Shown one piece after another: positions 56,842 to 64,000 of a DNA stretch of 64,000 nt. Numbering within the stretch: position 1 is the first letter of the stretch; every line of letters begins with the position of its first letter. The notes beneath the pieces were generated by a model, which made no database searches, was not told the DNA's origin, and saw only the letters and a list, made by a program, of their open reading frames with translations. Made by a program: the position numbers and the translations under genes. Source of the stretch: Trachythela sp. YZ-2020 (lineage: Eukaryota > Cnidaria > Anthozoa > Malacalcyonacea > Clavulariidae); NCBI GenBank assembly GCA_016169945.1, contig JADLSH010000333.1, positions 434,001 to 498,000 of the forward strand, given 5' to 3'.

Positions 56842-57398
56842 TCTACACTCTCATCCACGGGTAAATACATGTCCTTTATACTTTCGTATAAACGTTCCGT
56901 AAATAATGGTTGTTTTATCATCATCTTTAAAATGTTTTTCGAATTCAAATATATCATAAATAAATCGTTTTCTTTTTCAACGCGAAAATATATCGAGGAA
57001 TAGTTAGATTTTTGTTCTTCATAATCACTCATCATACTCGGAGTATAGGGTAATAAAGAAAAAATAGTGGACAGTTTTGCACAGTTTTTCATATCACAAT
57101 GACGCGTTTTACGACATTGTTTTAATTTGAACACGTTCACATACTTAATACCTCCCGAAACATAATAAAAATCGTTTGTTAAAAAATATTCTGCCACGTC
57201 GCAAACCATATATTCGTTATCATCATCGTCAGCATACCAGTTTAAAGGAAAGAATATCTTACTCAACGATTGGCAAAACTGTATACGCATTTGTGATAAA
57301 AACACATCGTCAAATTCATAAAACATATATTTTAAAAATTTTTTTCTTCTATTATACACTTCTATACATTTCTTAATTTTCGTTTCTAAATCCTCCAT
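56823..57398 (-). CDS. Viral hypothetical protein, 191 residues
   Basis: The ATG is at 57,398. Contains an acidic patch (WYADDDDNEYMVCD), a cysteine pair region (QCRKTRHCDMKNCAK) and a long helical C-terminus. No known fold is recognised. It lies 10 bp downstream of the internally repeated gene. Confidence 0.6.
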   Translation of the reverse strand: MEDLETKIKKCIEVYNRRKKFLKYMFYEFDDVFLSQMRIQFCQSLSKIFFPLNWYADDDDNEYMVCDVAEYFLTNDFYYVSGGIKYVNVFKLKQCRKTRHCDMKNCAKLSTIFSLLPYTPSMMSDYEEQKSNYSSIYFRVEKENDLFMIYLNSKNILKMMIKQPLFTERLYESIKDMYLPVDESVEWETTI

Positions 57399-57408
57399 GC
57401 TTATGATG

Positions 57409-58081
57409 CTACGACTGTTCGTTTAAAAACTTATATACATATTTATTTTTTTTTTCTATTTTATTTATGTTCATTCTAGTTAATCTAGTTTTTTTTTCGT
57501 CTACTTCAAAATTATAATAGCATCCATAATTGTCAGGACCGAAATATATATCTAAAACGTTATCGTTTTTTACACGATCAAATTCTTCTATCGTTACGCA
57601 ACAATTGTTCTCTTTGTTCGACACAACATGATAATACCGTCCCTTTCCATCTGCACGAAACATCATGTGAAAATTATTATCGTTACGTTCTTGTCCAACA
57701 TACTTCGTTAATGTTTTATATACATGATTATTTTTTCTCTCTATTGTATCTACATGTATTTCAGTTAACATAATCTTACAGCCTATTTCAAAATTATAAA
57801 AAAAATCCATAATTGTTAGGTCCGCAATATATGTTTGTACAATCCTTAAACGAATCCGTGACAACATCTTCAAATTCTTCGGTAATCGACACATGACAGT
57901 TACAATTCTCGCACGACATAATATGATAATATTGTTCTTTTTGTTCGTTTACTCGTAACATTGTATGAAAATTACTATCCTTATGTTCTTTTACAATCGT
58001 TCCAGCATGTGTAGCCATAGCATATGAACAGTCTCTTTTCAGATTATTCATCACTGCTTGAAGTGGATAGCTTTCTTGCAC
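57409..58081 (-). pseudogene. Viral protein with internal tandem repeat, frameshifted
   Basis: Two consecutive frames (58,081-57,794 and 57,894-57,409) carry related units of about 90 residues. Unit 1 has NFHTMLRV...YYHIMS...CHVSI.EEF...IYCGPNNYGF. Unit 2 has NFHMMFRA...YYHVVS...CCVTIEEF...IYFGPDNYGCYYNF. The frame changes at an eight-A run, 57,797-57,804, exactly at the equivalent of the second unit's YNFE segment. The units arose by tandem duplication. Without the indel this would be one protein of about 220 residues. Family unknown. Confidence 0.6.
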
Positions 58082-58505
58082 GTGTTCTTCTCGCTAACAA
58101 CGGTGACGAATGTTCTTTGTTTATCTCACATACCTCATCATCACCGCCAATATTCCAAAAGATTTCATCGTATTGCACATACTCTTTGTAGGCGTCAGAG
58201 CTGTATTTATAGTGAATGCTGTGTTGTAGTGAATTTTCACGCACAAAATTTGGTAATTGTTTTTTAATCTCTTCGTCGTCAATAACCGTGTTTAAATTCT
58301 TATTAATATATATAAACGATTTATTCTCATAACGCTCGGAATCGTTGAAAAAGTTCAAAGGCTCGTTCCAATACGGAATATCGTTAAAATTATCATCACA
58401 TTCGTAAAAAAACACTATCTCCAACGCTTTTGGAACTAATTTAAACATGTCTTTGTACTTATTTTCAGAGACGTCTTTTAAAGCCGACGGTTTCACATAA
58501 TCCAC
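58044..58505 (-). CDS. Viral hypothetical protein, 153 residues
   Basis: The ATG is at 58,505 (MDYVKPSALKD). Acidic, aromatic-rich central region (FFYECDDNFNDIPYWNEPLNFF). The C-terminus is basic then Ser-rich (ARRTRARKLSTSSSDE), a pattern suggestive of a phosphorylated, nuclear-localised tail. Overlaps the next gene by 38 bp. No family recognised. Confidence 0.6.
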   Translation of the reverse strand: MDYVKPSALKDVSENKYKDMFKLVPKALEIVFFYECDDNFNDIPYWNEPLNFFNDSERYENKSFIYINKNLNTVIDDEEIKKQLPNFVRENSLQHSIHYKYSSDAYKEYVQYDEIFWNIGGDDEVCEINKEHSSPLLARRTRARKLSTSSSDE

Positions 58506-58524
58506 ATCTACGCAACATATACGT

Positions 58525-58851
58525 CTACCGATTGTTAAAGGTAAACGTACAGGTAGAACAAAAAAAACATTTTTCGTCTATACCGGCGATAATGTACACG
58601 TAATATTTTCGTAATTTATAGCTTTCTTCATAAATTCCGACGAGCGTGTGTCGAAAATTTCTATCTAATTTACGAATGCCGACACATGAAAGATGATGTT
58701 TTTTTTGCAACGTTTTAAAAAAACAATCAAACTCCGTTGTTACGTTTGATAAACCGTAAAAAATAAAATAGGTCGATTCAAGCGGTTCTAATAGTAATTG
58801 ATCCACTTGAGCAAAACTACGATCAGATGTTGCATAACATTTCGCCTCCAT
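58525..58851 (-). CDS. Viral hypothetical protein, 108 residues
   Basis: The ATG is at 58,851. Mixed alpha/beta pattern (LESTYFIFYGLS; HTLVGIYEESYKLRKYYVYIIAG) and a terminal CFFCSTC cysteine group. It overlaps the upstream gene by 29 bp. Function unknown. Confidence 0.6.
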   Translation of the reverse strand: MEAKCYATSDRSFAQVDQLLLEPLESTYFIFYGLSNVTTEFDCFFKTLQKKHHLSCVGIRKLDRNFRHTLVGIYEESYKLRKYYVYIIAGIDEKCFFCSTCTFTFNNR

Positions 58852-59062
58852 GTTTTTTCACGAATAAATCCTCCTTACGTTTCGTCTTATTTATAGCCTT
58901 AAAAAGATTCTTAAAAATACTGTTCATAATTCTTAGACGTGTTTCTACACTTAAACCTCTATATAGCATAAGATTATTATGTCGAAAAAATAAGTCGTCA
59001 TAATGATTTTTTGTAAAAAAATAATCAAAATATTTAACATATTCGTTATACATCTCCTCCAT
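58823..59062 (-). CDS. Viral hypothetical protein, 79 residues
   Basis: Small, helical and aromatic-rich (YNEYVKYFDYFFTKNHYDDLFF). The start overlaps the preceding gene by 17 bp. No recognised domain. Confidence 0.5.
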   Translation of the reverse strand: MEEMYNEYVKYFDYFFTKNHYDDLFFRHNNLMLYRGLSVETRLRIMNSIFKNLFKAINKTKRKEDLFVKKHGGEMLCNI

Positions 59063-59363
59063 ATATCAGCTCGTTGACACTACGAATCCTACACCAATAC
59101 TTTTTATTTATAATAGGGCATCCGGCGCAATGTATTGTCACATTATAGTCGGGAAAAAATCGTTTCATATATATTAAGGCAACGGTGTCAAATTGAGGTG
59201 TGTTAAACTCGACAAATACACGTAAACAATTATTTTCTTTTTTTATATATAAATTTTCTATAGCGTCCTTTAGAAAATCGTTTTTAAACCACAATTGTTG
59301 GAAAAATATGTCTTCATGATTTATAAATTTAAATTCGTATTTGTAATGTGCGTAACGACTCAT
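59046..59363 (-). CDS. Viral paralogue-family protein A, 105 residues
   Basis: The ATG is at 59,363. The C-terminal half, from IENLYIKKENNCLRVFVEF through RFFPDYNVTIHC to KKYWCRIRSVNEL, matches the 129-residue protein at 61,307-61,696 position by position (FP-x-YN-x-T...K-x-WYC/WCRI). A gene duplication on opposite strands is the simplest explanation. Unknown function. It overlaps the next gene upstream by 4 bp. Confidence 0.65.
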   Translation of the reverse strand: MSRYAHYKYEFKFINHEDIFFQQLWFKNDFLKDAIENLYIKKENNCLRVFVEFNTPQFDTVALIYMKRFFPDYNVTIHCAGCPIINKKYWCRIRSVNELIYGGDV

Positions 59364-59746
59364 AATGACACATCCATTCGCATATCGTCACATACAAAAA
59401 TTTTATCATAATCTTTTATGAACATCTCCTTGTTCATATAACGATCGCAATATAACTTTTCACATATCGTATAGCAATCCTTTACGATCTCCTCTCTTTT
59501 CATCTCACCGTACTCGCGTATTAAATCGTGAAAAGCCCTTTTCATATATTCGTAACAGTTTATATACTTTAGTTTTTTTGGTTCTGGAAAATATCCTTCT
59601 ACAATCGAAGGGGTATATAAAACACCTTTTAAATGACATATACATCTCCATCTTCGACAACATAGAGTTTCCGTAGTATGCCCAATTACTCCTACGAACG
59701 AACTATATCCTTTAGGACAACAAGCACAAGTTTGTACATAAGTCAT
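59360..59746 (-). CDS. Cysteine-rich viral protein, 128 residues
   Basis: The start is placed at 59,746 (MTYVQTCACC). A longer in-frame extension to 59,779 has no strong merit. An N-terminal metal-binding-like cluster (TCACCPKGYS, LCCRRWRCICH) is followed by a helical acidic/basic region. A TATA-like palindrome lies about 40-55 bp upstream. It is probably the first gene of a leftward sub-operon. No family recognised. Confidence 0.6.
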   Translation of the reverse strand: MTYVQTCACCPKGYSSFVGVIGHTTETLCCRRWRCICHLKGVLYTPSIVEGYFPEPKKLKYINCYEYMKRAFHDLIREYGEMKREEIVKDCYTICEKLYCDRYMNKEMFIKDYDKIFVCDDMRMDVSL

Positions 59747-59784
59747 TTTTTTATTTTTTAGATAAAATAGCCTATACATCAGCT

Positions 59785-59850
59785 ATATATATATATAGCA
59801 AATTTTATTAAAATAATCATTTTTTTTGTTACATAGAAATTTTTTTTCTG
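59785..59850 (-). promoter_or_regulatory. Candidate TATA element and intergenic gap
   Basis: The segment around 59,781-59,799 reads GCTATATATATATATAGC on the minus strand, a strong TATA-type and palindromic sequence about 40-55 bp before the ATG at 59,746. The rest of the gap is T-rich. Confidence 0.45.
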
Positions 59851-60165
59851 TTATATTAAAAGTATGTAAGGACTTCGTAGTATTCCTCTATTATTATTAT
59901 CAAACGGTCTCTTTCGTTTTACGGCCTCGATCATTTTTTCATCATCAATATTCAACTCTTTTTTCAATTCTTCAATACATTGTTCGTTATAATATAGTTT
60001 AATGATTTCTTCTTCGATCCATTCGGGCAAAATATCTTCAGATCCTGCATCTTTAGCTCTCTTTACCAACGCATCCTGAACCTCTTTCATTTCGTAACAA
60101 TAATGAGAATTTTTATACGGAAAAAACATGTCGCGTAGCTGATCGATTATATTTTGGTTCGTCAT
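59851..60165 (-). CDS. Viral hypothetical protein, 104 residues
   Basis: The first true ATG in the open frame is at 60,165 (MTNQNIIDQLRDMFF); the upstream extension to 60,261 has only TTG starts and overlaps another gene. The ATG overlaps the stop of the upstream gene (ATGA), favouring this start. Acidic, helical protein with a basic KRKRPFDN motif near the end. Function unknown. Confidence 0.6.
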   Translation of the reverse strand: MTNQNIIDQLRDMFFPYKNSHYCYEMKEVQDALVKRAKDAGSEDILPEWIEEEIIKLYYNEQCIEELKKELNIDDEKMIEAVKRKRPFDNNNRGILRSPYILLI

Positions 60166-60497
60166 ATCCTCGTTATTTCGTTTTCGGTAAATTTCACACG
60201 TTTGTTTACAATGTTCATAGGAGGACGATCCAAAATTGTTTTGTTCGTGATAACTGTCCAATACCTTCCACGACGATAACCAATTTTCCTTTTTCTATAT
60301 TTACTCTTATAGCAATGGTAATATATTATAAAAAACACTGTTATCGATTGTACTACAGGGCCTTCCCACATATAGCGTACATCGCTTAACATGTCCACCA
60401 CCTTATATATAGCCTTATCGTTTCTTTCTATGCATAAATCATCATAATTAATTTTCCCTCTCATAGGAAATTTGGTCTTATTAAAAAAATTAGACAT
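60162..60497 (-). CDS. Viral protein with one membrane segment, 111 residues
   Basis: The ATG is at 60,497. A single hydrophobic stretch, VVQSITVFFIIYYHCY (residues 48-63), is followed by a strongly basic segment (KSKYRKRKIGYRRGR). This predicts one transmembrane helix with a positive cytosolic side. It lies 8 bp downstream of the preceding gene. Possibly a membrane or envelope-associated accessory protein; no family match. Confidence 0.6.
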   Translation of the reverse strand: MSNFFNKTKFPMRGKINYDDLCIERNDKAIYKVVDMLSDVRYMWEGPVVQSITVFFIIYYHCYKSKYRKRKIGYRRGRYWTVITNKTILDRPPMNIVNKRVKFTENEITRI

Positions 60498-60504
60498 CCT
60501 CCGG

Positions 60505-60816
60505 CTATTCTGTTATACTAGCTATTTGAAAATCAATATCTCTTTTCTGTTCCTTTAATGTATGACGCCATTCATCCTTAGCCATCACCTCCTCTTTATA
60601 CTGCAAATTTTCTAAAAATGCTTTTTTTAAATCATCATTTTTAGAAAAAAATACTTTTCCGCTTGATTTGTCAACATAATAATAAAAATCCTCGTCTAAT
60701 TCATAACCTTCATCGTCTACAGCACACAACGGGCCAATACGTGCTAAATCAATTTGTATTTTTTTATTTTTTACTTCGCATCGTGAAAAATGATCGGGTC
60801 TCGCTCTTTTAGGCAT
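60505..60816 (-). CDS. Viral hypothetical protein, 103 residues
   Basis: The start at 60,816 (MPKRARPDHFS) is chosen over an in-frame extension to 60,867 because it gives a clean nuclear-localisation-like PKRARP start and an 8-bp overlap with the upstream gene. Acidic middle (DEGYELDEDFYYYVD), charged helical end. Function unknown. Confidence 0.6.
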   Translation of the reverse strand: MPKRARPDHFSRCEVKNKKIQIDLARIGPLCAVDDEGYELDEDFYYYVDKSSGKVFFSKNDDLKKAFLENLQYKEEVMAKDEWRHTLKEQKRDIDFQIASITE

Positions 60817-61174
60817 CGTGCTGTAATGTAATGAGCGGGGAGAGAAATGTCTGCTCGTTATGTACAAATTCGTTGGAAATTATCTGAATACGATGTTCGG
60901 GAAACATAGTATCCATTAGGTTTCCCATTTGCAGCATCGTATAATATTCTTTCGTCTCTACTTTCAACCATAAACGAACGTGTCCGTTTATTCGTATACC
61001 TTGTGCATGACGTATAACAATTTTCTTAAAACAACTTTTTTTTTCGTCAGATAATGTATGCCATAATAATTGAAAATCTAACGCCATTCCATCATAAGAT
61101 AATACTTCATATAATGTAGCGTGTACATTTTGAACAAATATTTCAAACTGACGCGATTCCATACTGGACGACAT
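60809..61174 (-). CDS. Viral protein distantly like paralogue family, 121 residues
   Basis: The ATG is at 61,174, with a second at 61,162. Contains a KIVIRHAQGIRINGHVRLWLKVE strand-turn-strand region, then LMDTMFPEHRIQIIS. This is placed like the FP-x-YN segment of the family at 59,046 and 61,307, suggesting remote paralogy. Otherwise unknown. Confidence 0.55.
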   Translation of the reverse strand: MSSSMESRQFEIFVQNVHATLYEVLSYDGMALDFQLLWHTLSDEKKSCFKKIVIRHAQGIRINGHVRLWLKVETKEYYTMLQMGNLMDTMFPEHRIQIISNEFVHNEQTFLSPLITLQHDA

Positions 61175-61306
61175 TGTTGTTATTCGTTATAAAAAAGATC
61201 GTATATATATGGATACGGATGAAGAAATTAGTCAGCTTGCTACAAGCATTTGCGAAATCATTATCATTATCATTAATAAGCATATGAAGAAAAAGAGAAT
61301 AAGCAT

Positions 61307-61696
61307 ATGGAGAAAAAAAGAAGATTCTTTTTTAGATTTATAAATAAACTTGAAGAGGATAAAAGAGAAAAATTGCATTGCGTTTATGATCGAAGCATAT
61401 TTTTTCAAGAAACGTTTTTTAATAATATCAATGGAATTGAAGAAGAGTATATTATTCGTCATAGAAGAGGTATAATGGAGCGTAGAATAGATCGTATATA
61501 TATAAAAAACTCTACTAACTGTTTAAACGTATATATCGAATATGTTGAAGATCAAACGGAGAACTATGTTATTGTATGCGTGAACGATTTATTCCCTAGT
61601 TATAACAAAACTCTATGTCATAATAATAAAATAGATTTAAAAAATTGGTATTGTATACATGATCTTTGGGAGTGTATATTAGAAGAATGGAATTAA
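61307..61696 (+). CDS. Viral paralogue-family protein B, 129 residues
   Basis: The only rightward gene in this block; ATG at 61,307. The segment from RIDRIYIKNSTNCLNVYIEY through VNDLFPSYNKTLCHN to LKNWYCIHDLWEC aligns with the protein at 59,046-59,363. The N-terminus is basic. An ATG-rich upstream region (61,210-61,300) offers alternative starts. Unknown function. Confidence 0.65.
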   Translation: MEKKRRFFFRFINKLEEDKREKLHCVYDRSIFFQETFFNNINGIEEEYIIRHRRGIMERRIDRIYIKNSTNCLNVYIEYVEDQTENYVIVCVNDLFPSYNKTLCHNNKIDLKNWYCIHDLWECILEEWN

Positions 61697-61709
61697 AAAT
61701 CTCTCTAAT

Positions 61710-61901
61710 TCATGCTGTTGGTAAAGGGGATTTTCCGGCTGCCTGAATGTCGGATTTTATTACCAATAACTGAACCGCAATGACAAATGTGTCCACAACA
61801 CACCATTGTAGTGCCACGCACACAGTCTTTTCAAGACAAAAATGGTATTCTCCTTCTTTATCGGAACGCGTTAAAAACCCATAAAGCCTATTAGCACACA
61901 T
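61710..61901 (-). pseudogene. Decayed RING-finger paralogue
   Basis: The minus strand reads GEYHFCLEK at the start. In the next frame it gives VCCGHICHCGS, equivalent to ECYFCLED and WCCGHTCHVICLEK of the gene at 62,382-62,576. A frameshift separates the two halves, so the RING is destroyed. The flanking motif TATCTGACC...GTTTTAAGATG near 61,996 recurs near 62,085, marking a tandem duplication of the gene's end. Confidence 0.6.
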
Positions 61902-62116
61902 TAAAACATTCTGTTACCCCACATTTTTCAACTCTTAGTTGTGCAAAATTTAAGAATATAATAATCATTTTTCTAAAATACACAAGTGACAATACCACTT
62001 ATCTGACCAATGAGTTTTAAGATGACCAAATTTGGTCGTTTAATCAACTAACAATACATGTAAGCTAAGCTATCGGCACACAAGTATCTGACCGATAAGT
62101 TTTAAGATGTGCAAAT
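61902..62116. repeat. Duplicated about 40-bp spacer sequence
   Basis: ATCTGACCAATGAGTTTTAAGATG (about 62,000) and ATCTGACCGATAAGTTTTAAGATG (about 62,087) are direct repeats 88 bp apart. The second copy includes the stop region of the RING gene, so the repeat is a by-product of RING gene duplication. Confidence 0.6.
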
Positions 62117-62576
62117 TTAGTCAAGTTCATTCTCAAGTTCAGGTTCTTGAATTTTTTTAGTCATAATCTGACAACAACATATGCAAGAGTGTTGGTTTAA
62201 ATCCTTTTTTTCTCTCATTTGAACAATACAGTCGGTGTGAGCGTACGAATTACAATAGTTCAACATAACCTCTTCGATGCCGCGCTCGTCGTTTTCATAT
62301 TTTTCTAAACATATAGCGCAATAATCATCATACGCAATATGAAACGCTACACGACACATTCCGCATTCCGGATCTAAATTGTCAGCTTCGCGATATCACC
62401 ATCGCCCATTTCTCCAGACATATAACATGACACGTATGTCCGCAGCACCACATTGTCAAACATGAAAATTGATCTTTAGCTATATCTTCGAGACAAAAAT
62501 AACATTCGCCTCCTTTTTTCGCTTGCGATAGACATCCGAAAAGACTTGCGAAAACAGTCGGCTTATCCGTCATCAT
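62117..62576 (-). pseudogene. Double RING-finger protein, frameshifted
   Basis: The ATG is at 62,576. The first RING has ECYFCLEDI and WCCGHTCHVICLEKW, with its last cysteine pair (ECGMC) continuing in another frame. The second RING has DYCAICLEKY, NSYAHTDCIV and SCICCCQI, ending at 62,117. A frame change near 62,385 splits them. C3HC4/RING-CH-type spacing is seen in both. Viral RING proteins typically act as ubiquitin ligases against host factors; here this is inference. An AT-rich promoter region with TATATATAGACATATAG lies at about 62,720-62,737. Confidence 0.6.
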
Positions 62577-62821
62577 TCTTTTATGTCGGTGTTCTTGAAC
62601 ATAACATTCCAGTTATTTTCATATCGTTATATAGGGTTGTTCATTAGTATTTTGTGATGATAAAAATATTTGTGCTCATTAACGTTGCGGCTCATTAGCG
62701 TAGGTTCATTAGCAAATCTATATATATAGACATATAGTTATCGACAATATACGAAAGCCTCTCCAATATTTTGCAAGCAAAAAACACAATTATTTTTTTT
62801 AAGGTGTACACACACACCGCT
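62577..62821. promoter_or_regulatory. Right-end leader of the element
   Basis: Non-coding. On the minus strand it holds three variants of CTAATGAGCC/TTAATGAGCAC/CTAATGAACC within 90 bp, a TATATATAG element, and GTGTGTGTGTACACC beside the inverted repeat. It probably drives leftward transcription into the RING gene. Confidence 0.4.
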
Positions 62822-62876
62822 AATATATTCACTGTTGTGTTTCTTTAAAAAAAGAAAAACGGGTTAGATTCCTGTT
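62822..62876 (-). repeat. Right inverted repeat of the viral element
   Basis: The complement of TTCACTGTTGTG...GGTTAGATTCCTGTT matches the left repeat at 41,968-42,021 at about 80%. Both point inward. Similarity ends sharply on both sides. Confidence 0.55.
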
Positions 62877-63025
62877 AATATACCTACAGTATATATACAT
62901 TTGCATACGGTAGCACGCATTCCAGACATCTTTTAAATGTTACCGTTTGTGCTTTCCTAATTTTTTTAGGAGCTTTAACGCTCCGCGTCTATACTCGCTG
63001 TTGCGTCTCCTTAGGAGAAAACAGG

Positions 63026-63302
63026 TTTTATTTCAGGATGGTATAAGAAAAACATATACATTCTTCATATTATTTACATCATAAATACTAGCTTCGCCGT
63101 ATAAATGAGTATCTCTATCAACAATCCAACCGTCTATGTCTATTATATGTGTTATACTATTTAATATTTCGTTTCTATTTTCTTCAATATAACTCCATTC
63201 TTCGTCGCATAACTGCGTAGGGTTTTTTCTCACAAATGCTGTACGCTTTCTCCGTGTTCATATCCGAACTTAGGAGGTTTTTTTCAATTTTTTGAACCGT
63301 CG
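63026..63302 (-). repeat. Right copy of the 276-bp inverted duplicated gene fragment
   Basis: It matches 42,319-42,594 on the opposite strand. Differences include one extra A in the run near 63,230 and one extra T near 63,050, both of which shift the frame relative to the left copy. Downstream on the minus strand the sequence changes abruptly to CCTGTTTTCTCC. Confidence 0.9.
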
Positions 63303-63879
63303 TACAGGGCCGGTCCTCCGCTTCCAATTCTTTCAGAGTTTTTGGTTCGATATATTTATATTCGTATAGAACTTTGCTTATACAATACAATTTGATAGCG
63401 TCGTTTTTGTTTAACGTGTCTTTATATTTTTGTTGTAAAAATACGCGCCAACTCTTCTCGTTACATGCAAAGTTTTGTGATAATATTATAAAAAAACCTT
63501 TTCCATAACTATATAATGTGGATATTTTTTCATGTGGGTTATATATATTCGGTTGTTTAACATTTTTAAAAAACCTATATAAAAACTGCACGTCGTTAAA
63601 TATTTTCTTATCTATATAATAATAACAGTATTCGTCAAAAATTGTAAAAACATAGACGGGTAATACGGTATAGAACGGTGTTTGAGCTCCACTAGATATA
63701 ATAACTAGCTGATGAACTTTAAAATAATCGGTAATCTCAATTTTGCCAGTTTTTTTACATATACTTATACAATCTCGGATGTCTTTATAGTTTAAAAAAA
63801 CCCTTTCTATCAGATAAGTACGATTTAGAACTACTTTCAAAAAGGGTTTATAAGGTAATGGTTTTAATAATCCCGTCAC
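63033..63879 (-). pseudogene. Viral gene, N-terminal portion with truncated, frameshifted end
   Basis: Open on the minus strand from 63,879 (only a GTG there; in-frame codons extend further upstream) to 63,184, then in another frame to 63,033. The N-terminal 195 residues (LLKPLPYKPFLKVVL onward; FFIILSQNFACNEKSW) are unique. The last part is the duplicated fragment also found at 42,319. The gene continues the viral style of codon use beyond the 62,876 repeat, so viral DNA extends right. No family recognised. Confidence 0.55.
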
Positions 63880-64000
63880 ACGTAAAGAACATATGTCAAC
63901 TTTCGAGTTAATACTTGATCCATATCAAGGCTAAACGGTTCCGCATCGTGATCGTTATAAGCATTCTATAAAAATCAAAAACTATTTTAGAATCTAGAAA
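63880..64000 (-). other. Right edge, probably viral
   Basis: Minus-strand sequence remains protein-like in short frames (DMDQVLTRKLTYVLYV) up to the window edge, with stops. No boundary with host DNA is visible. Confidence 0.35.

Larger units (their letters stand above)
41968..62876. mobile_element. Endogenous Polinton/Maverick (adintovirus-like) element, about 20.9 kb
   Basis: The interval is distinctly AT-rich, nearly intron-free and densely coding. It carries the Polinton signature set: retroviral-type integrase (46,168), adenain-like protease (49,169), A32-type ATPase (49,795-50,460, minus) and a family-B DNA polymerase with an insertion-type palm (50,501-54,275, minus). The boundaries are set by an inverted repeat of about 55 bp, AACAGGAATCTAACC...ACAACAGTG, at 41,968-42,021 and 62,822-62,876. 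Both copies point inward and the size fits the family (15-25 kb). Target duplications could not be confirmed, and viral-looking sequence continues to the right of 62,876. Confidence 0.82.

Overview
The window looks like a metazoan (invertebrate) nuclear genome. Bases 1-41,500 are an AT-rich, intron-bearing background packed with decayed eukaryotic transposons: hAT, P element, Tc1/mariner, PIF/Harbinger, a CR1/L2-type LINE, an integrase-core transposon and several MITEs. The mixture, and proteins of the kind seen in cnidarian genomes, make a cnidarian or similar marine invertebrate plausible, but the sequence does not prove it. No rRNA, tRNA or CRISPR array was recognised.

Layout: 1-2,848 holds a broken multi-exon minus-strand gene with a CIDE-N-like start. 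3,903-4,383 is a fold-back MITE. 4,907-8,225 is a complete hAT element with an 8-bp target duplication. 10,884-13,024 is a decayed P-element transposase. 13,170-17,630 is a nearly full-length LINE, followed to about 18,570 by the tail of a second copy. 20,896-23,766 encodes an unrecognised large protein. 25,364-26,035 is a small gene with a P element (26,134-29,310) inserted about 100 bp upstream of its start. 29,334-30,992 is a Tc1/mariner element broken by one stop codon. 31,370-32,020 is a zinc-finger remnant, 33,591-34,620 holds LINE and protein-kinase fragments, and 35,300-36,530 is a dead Harbinger gene. 37,130-40,550 is an integrase-core transposon interrupted by a hAT MITE.

From about 41,960 to the window end the composition changes. 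The DNA is very AT-rich and tightly packed with short intron-less genes, many overlapping by 4-25 bp. This is an endogenous Polinton/Maverick (adintovirus-like) element. It has a retroviral-type integrase, an adenain-like cysteine protease, an A32-type packaging ATPase and a protein-primed-type DNA polymerase B. One protein resembles a conserved Polinton virion protein. Structural/integration genes run rightward (42.3-49.8 kb), ATPase and polymerase run leftward (49.8-54.7 kb), a three-gene cassette including a SET-domain protein runs rightward (54.8-56.0 kb), and a long block of small unknown genes runs leftward (56.0-62.6 kb), ending in RING-finger genes.

Short inverted repeats at 41,968 and 62,876 probably mark the ends of one 20.9-kb unit. 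A 276-bp fragment of one viral gene occurs in inverted copies at 42,319 and 63,026, the second outside that unit, so viral DNA continues past the right edge or the unit has been rearranged. Polymerase, one RING gene and several others carry frameshifts or stops, many in homopolymers. The copy is therefore either decaying or carries assembly errors. No classical major capsid gene was recognised.
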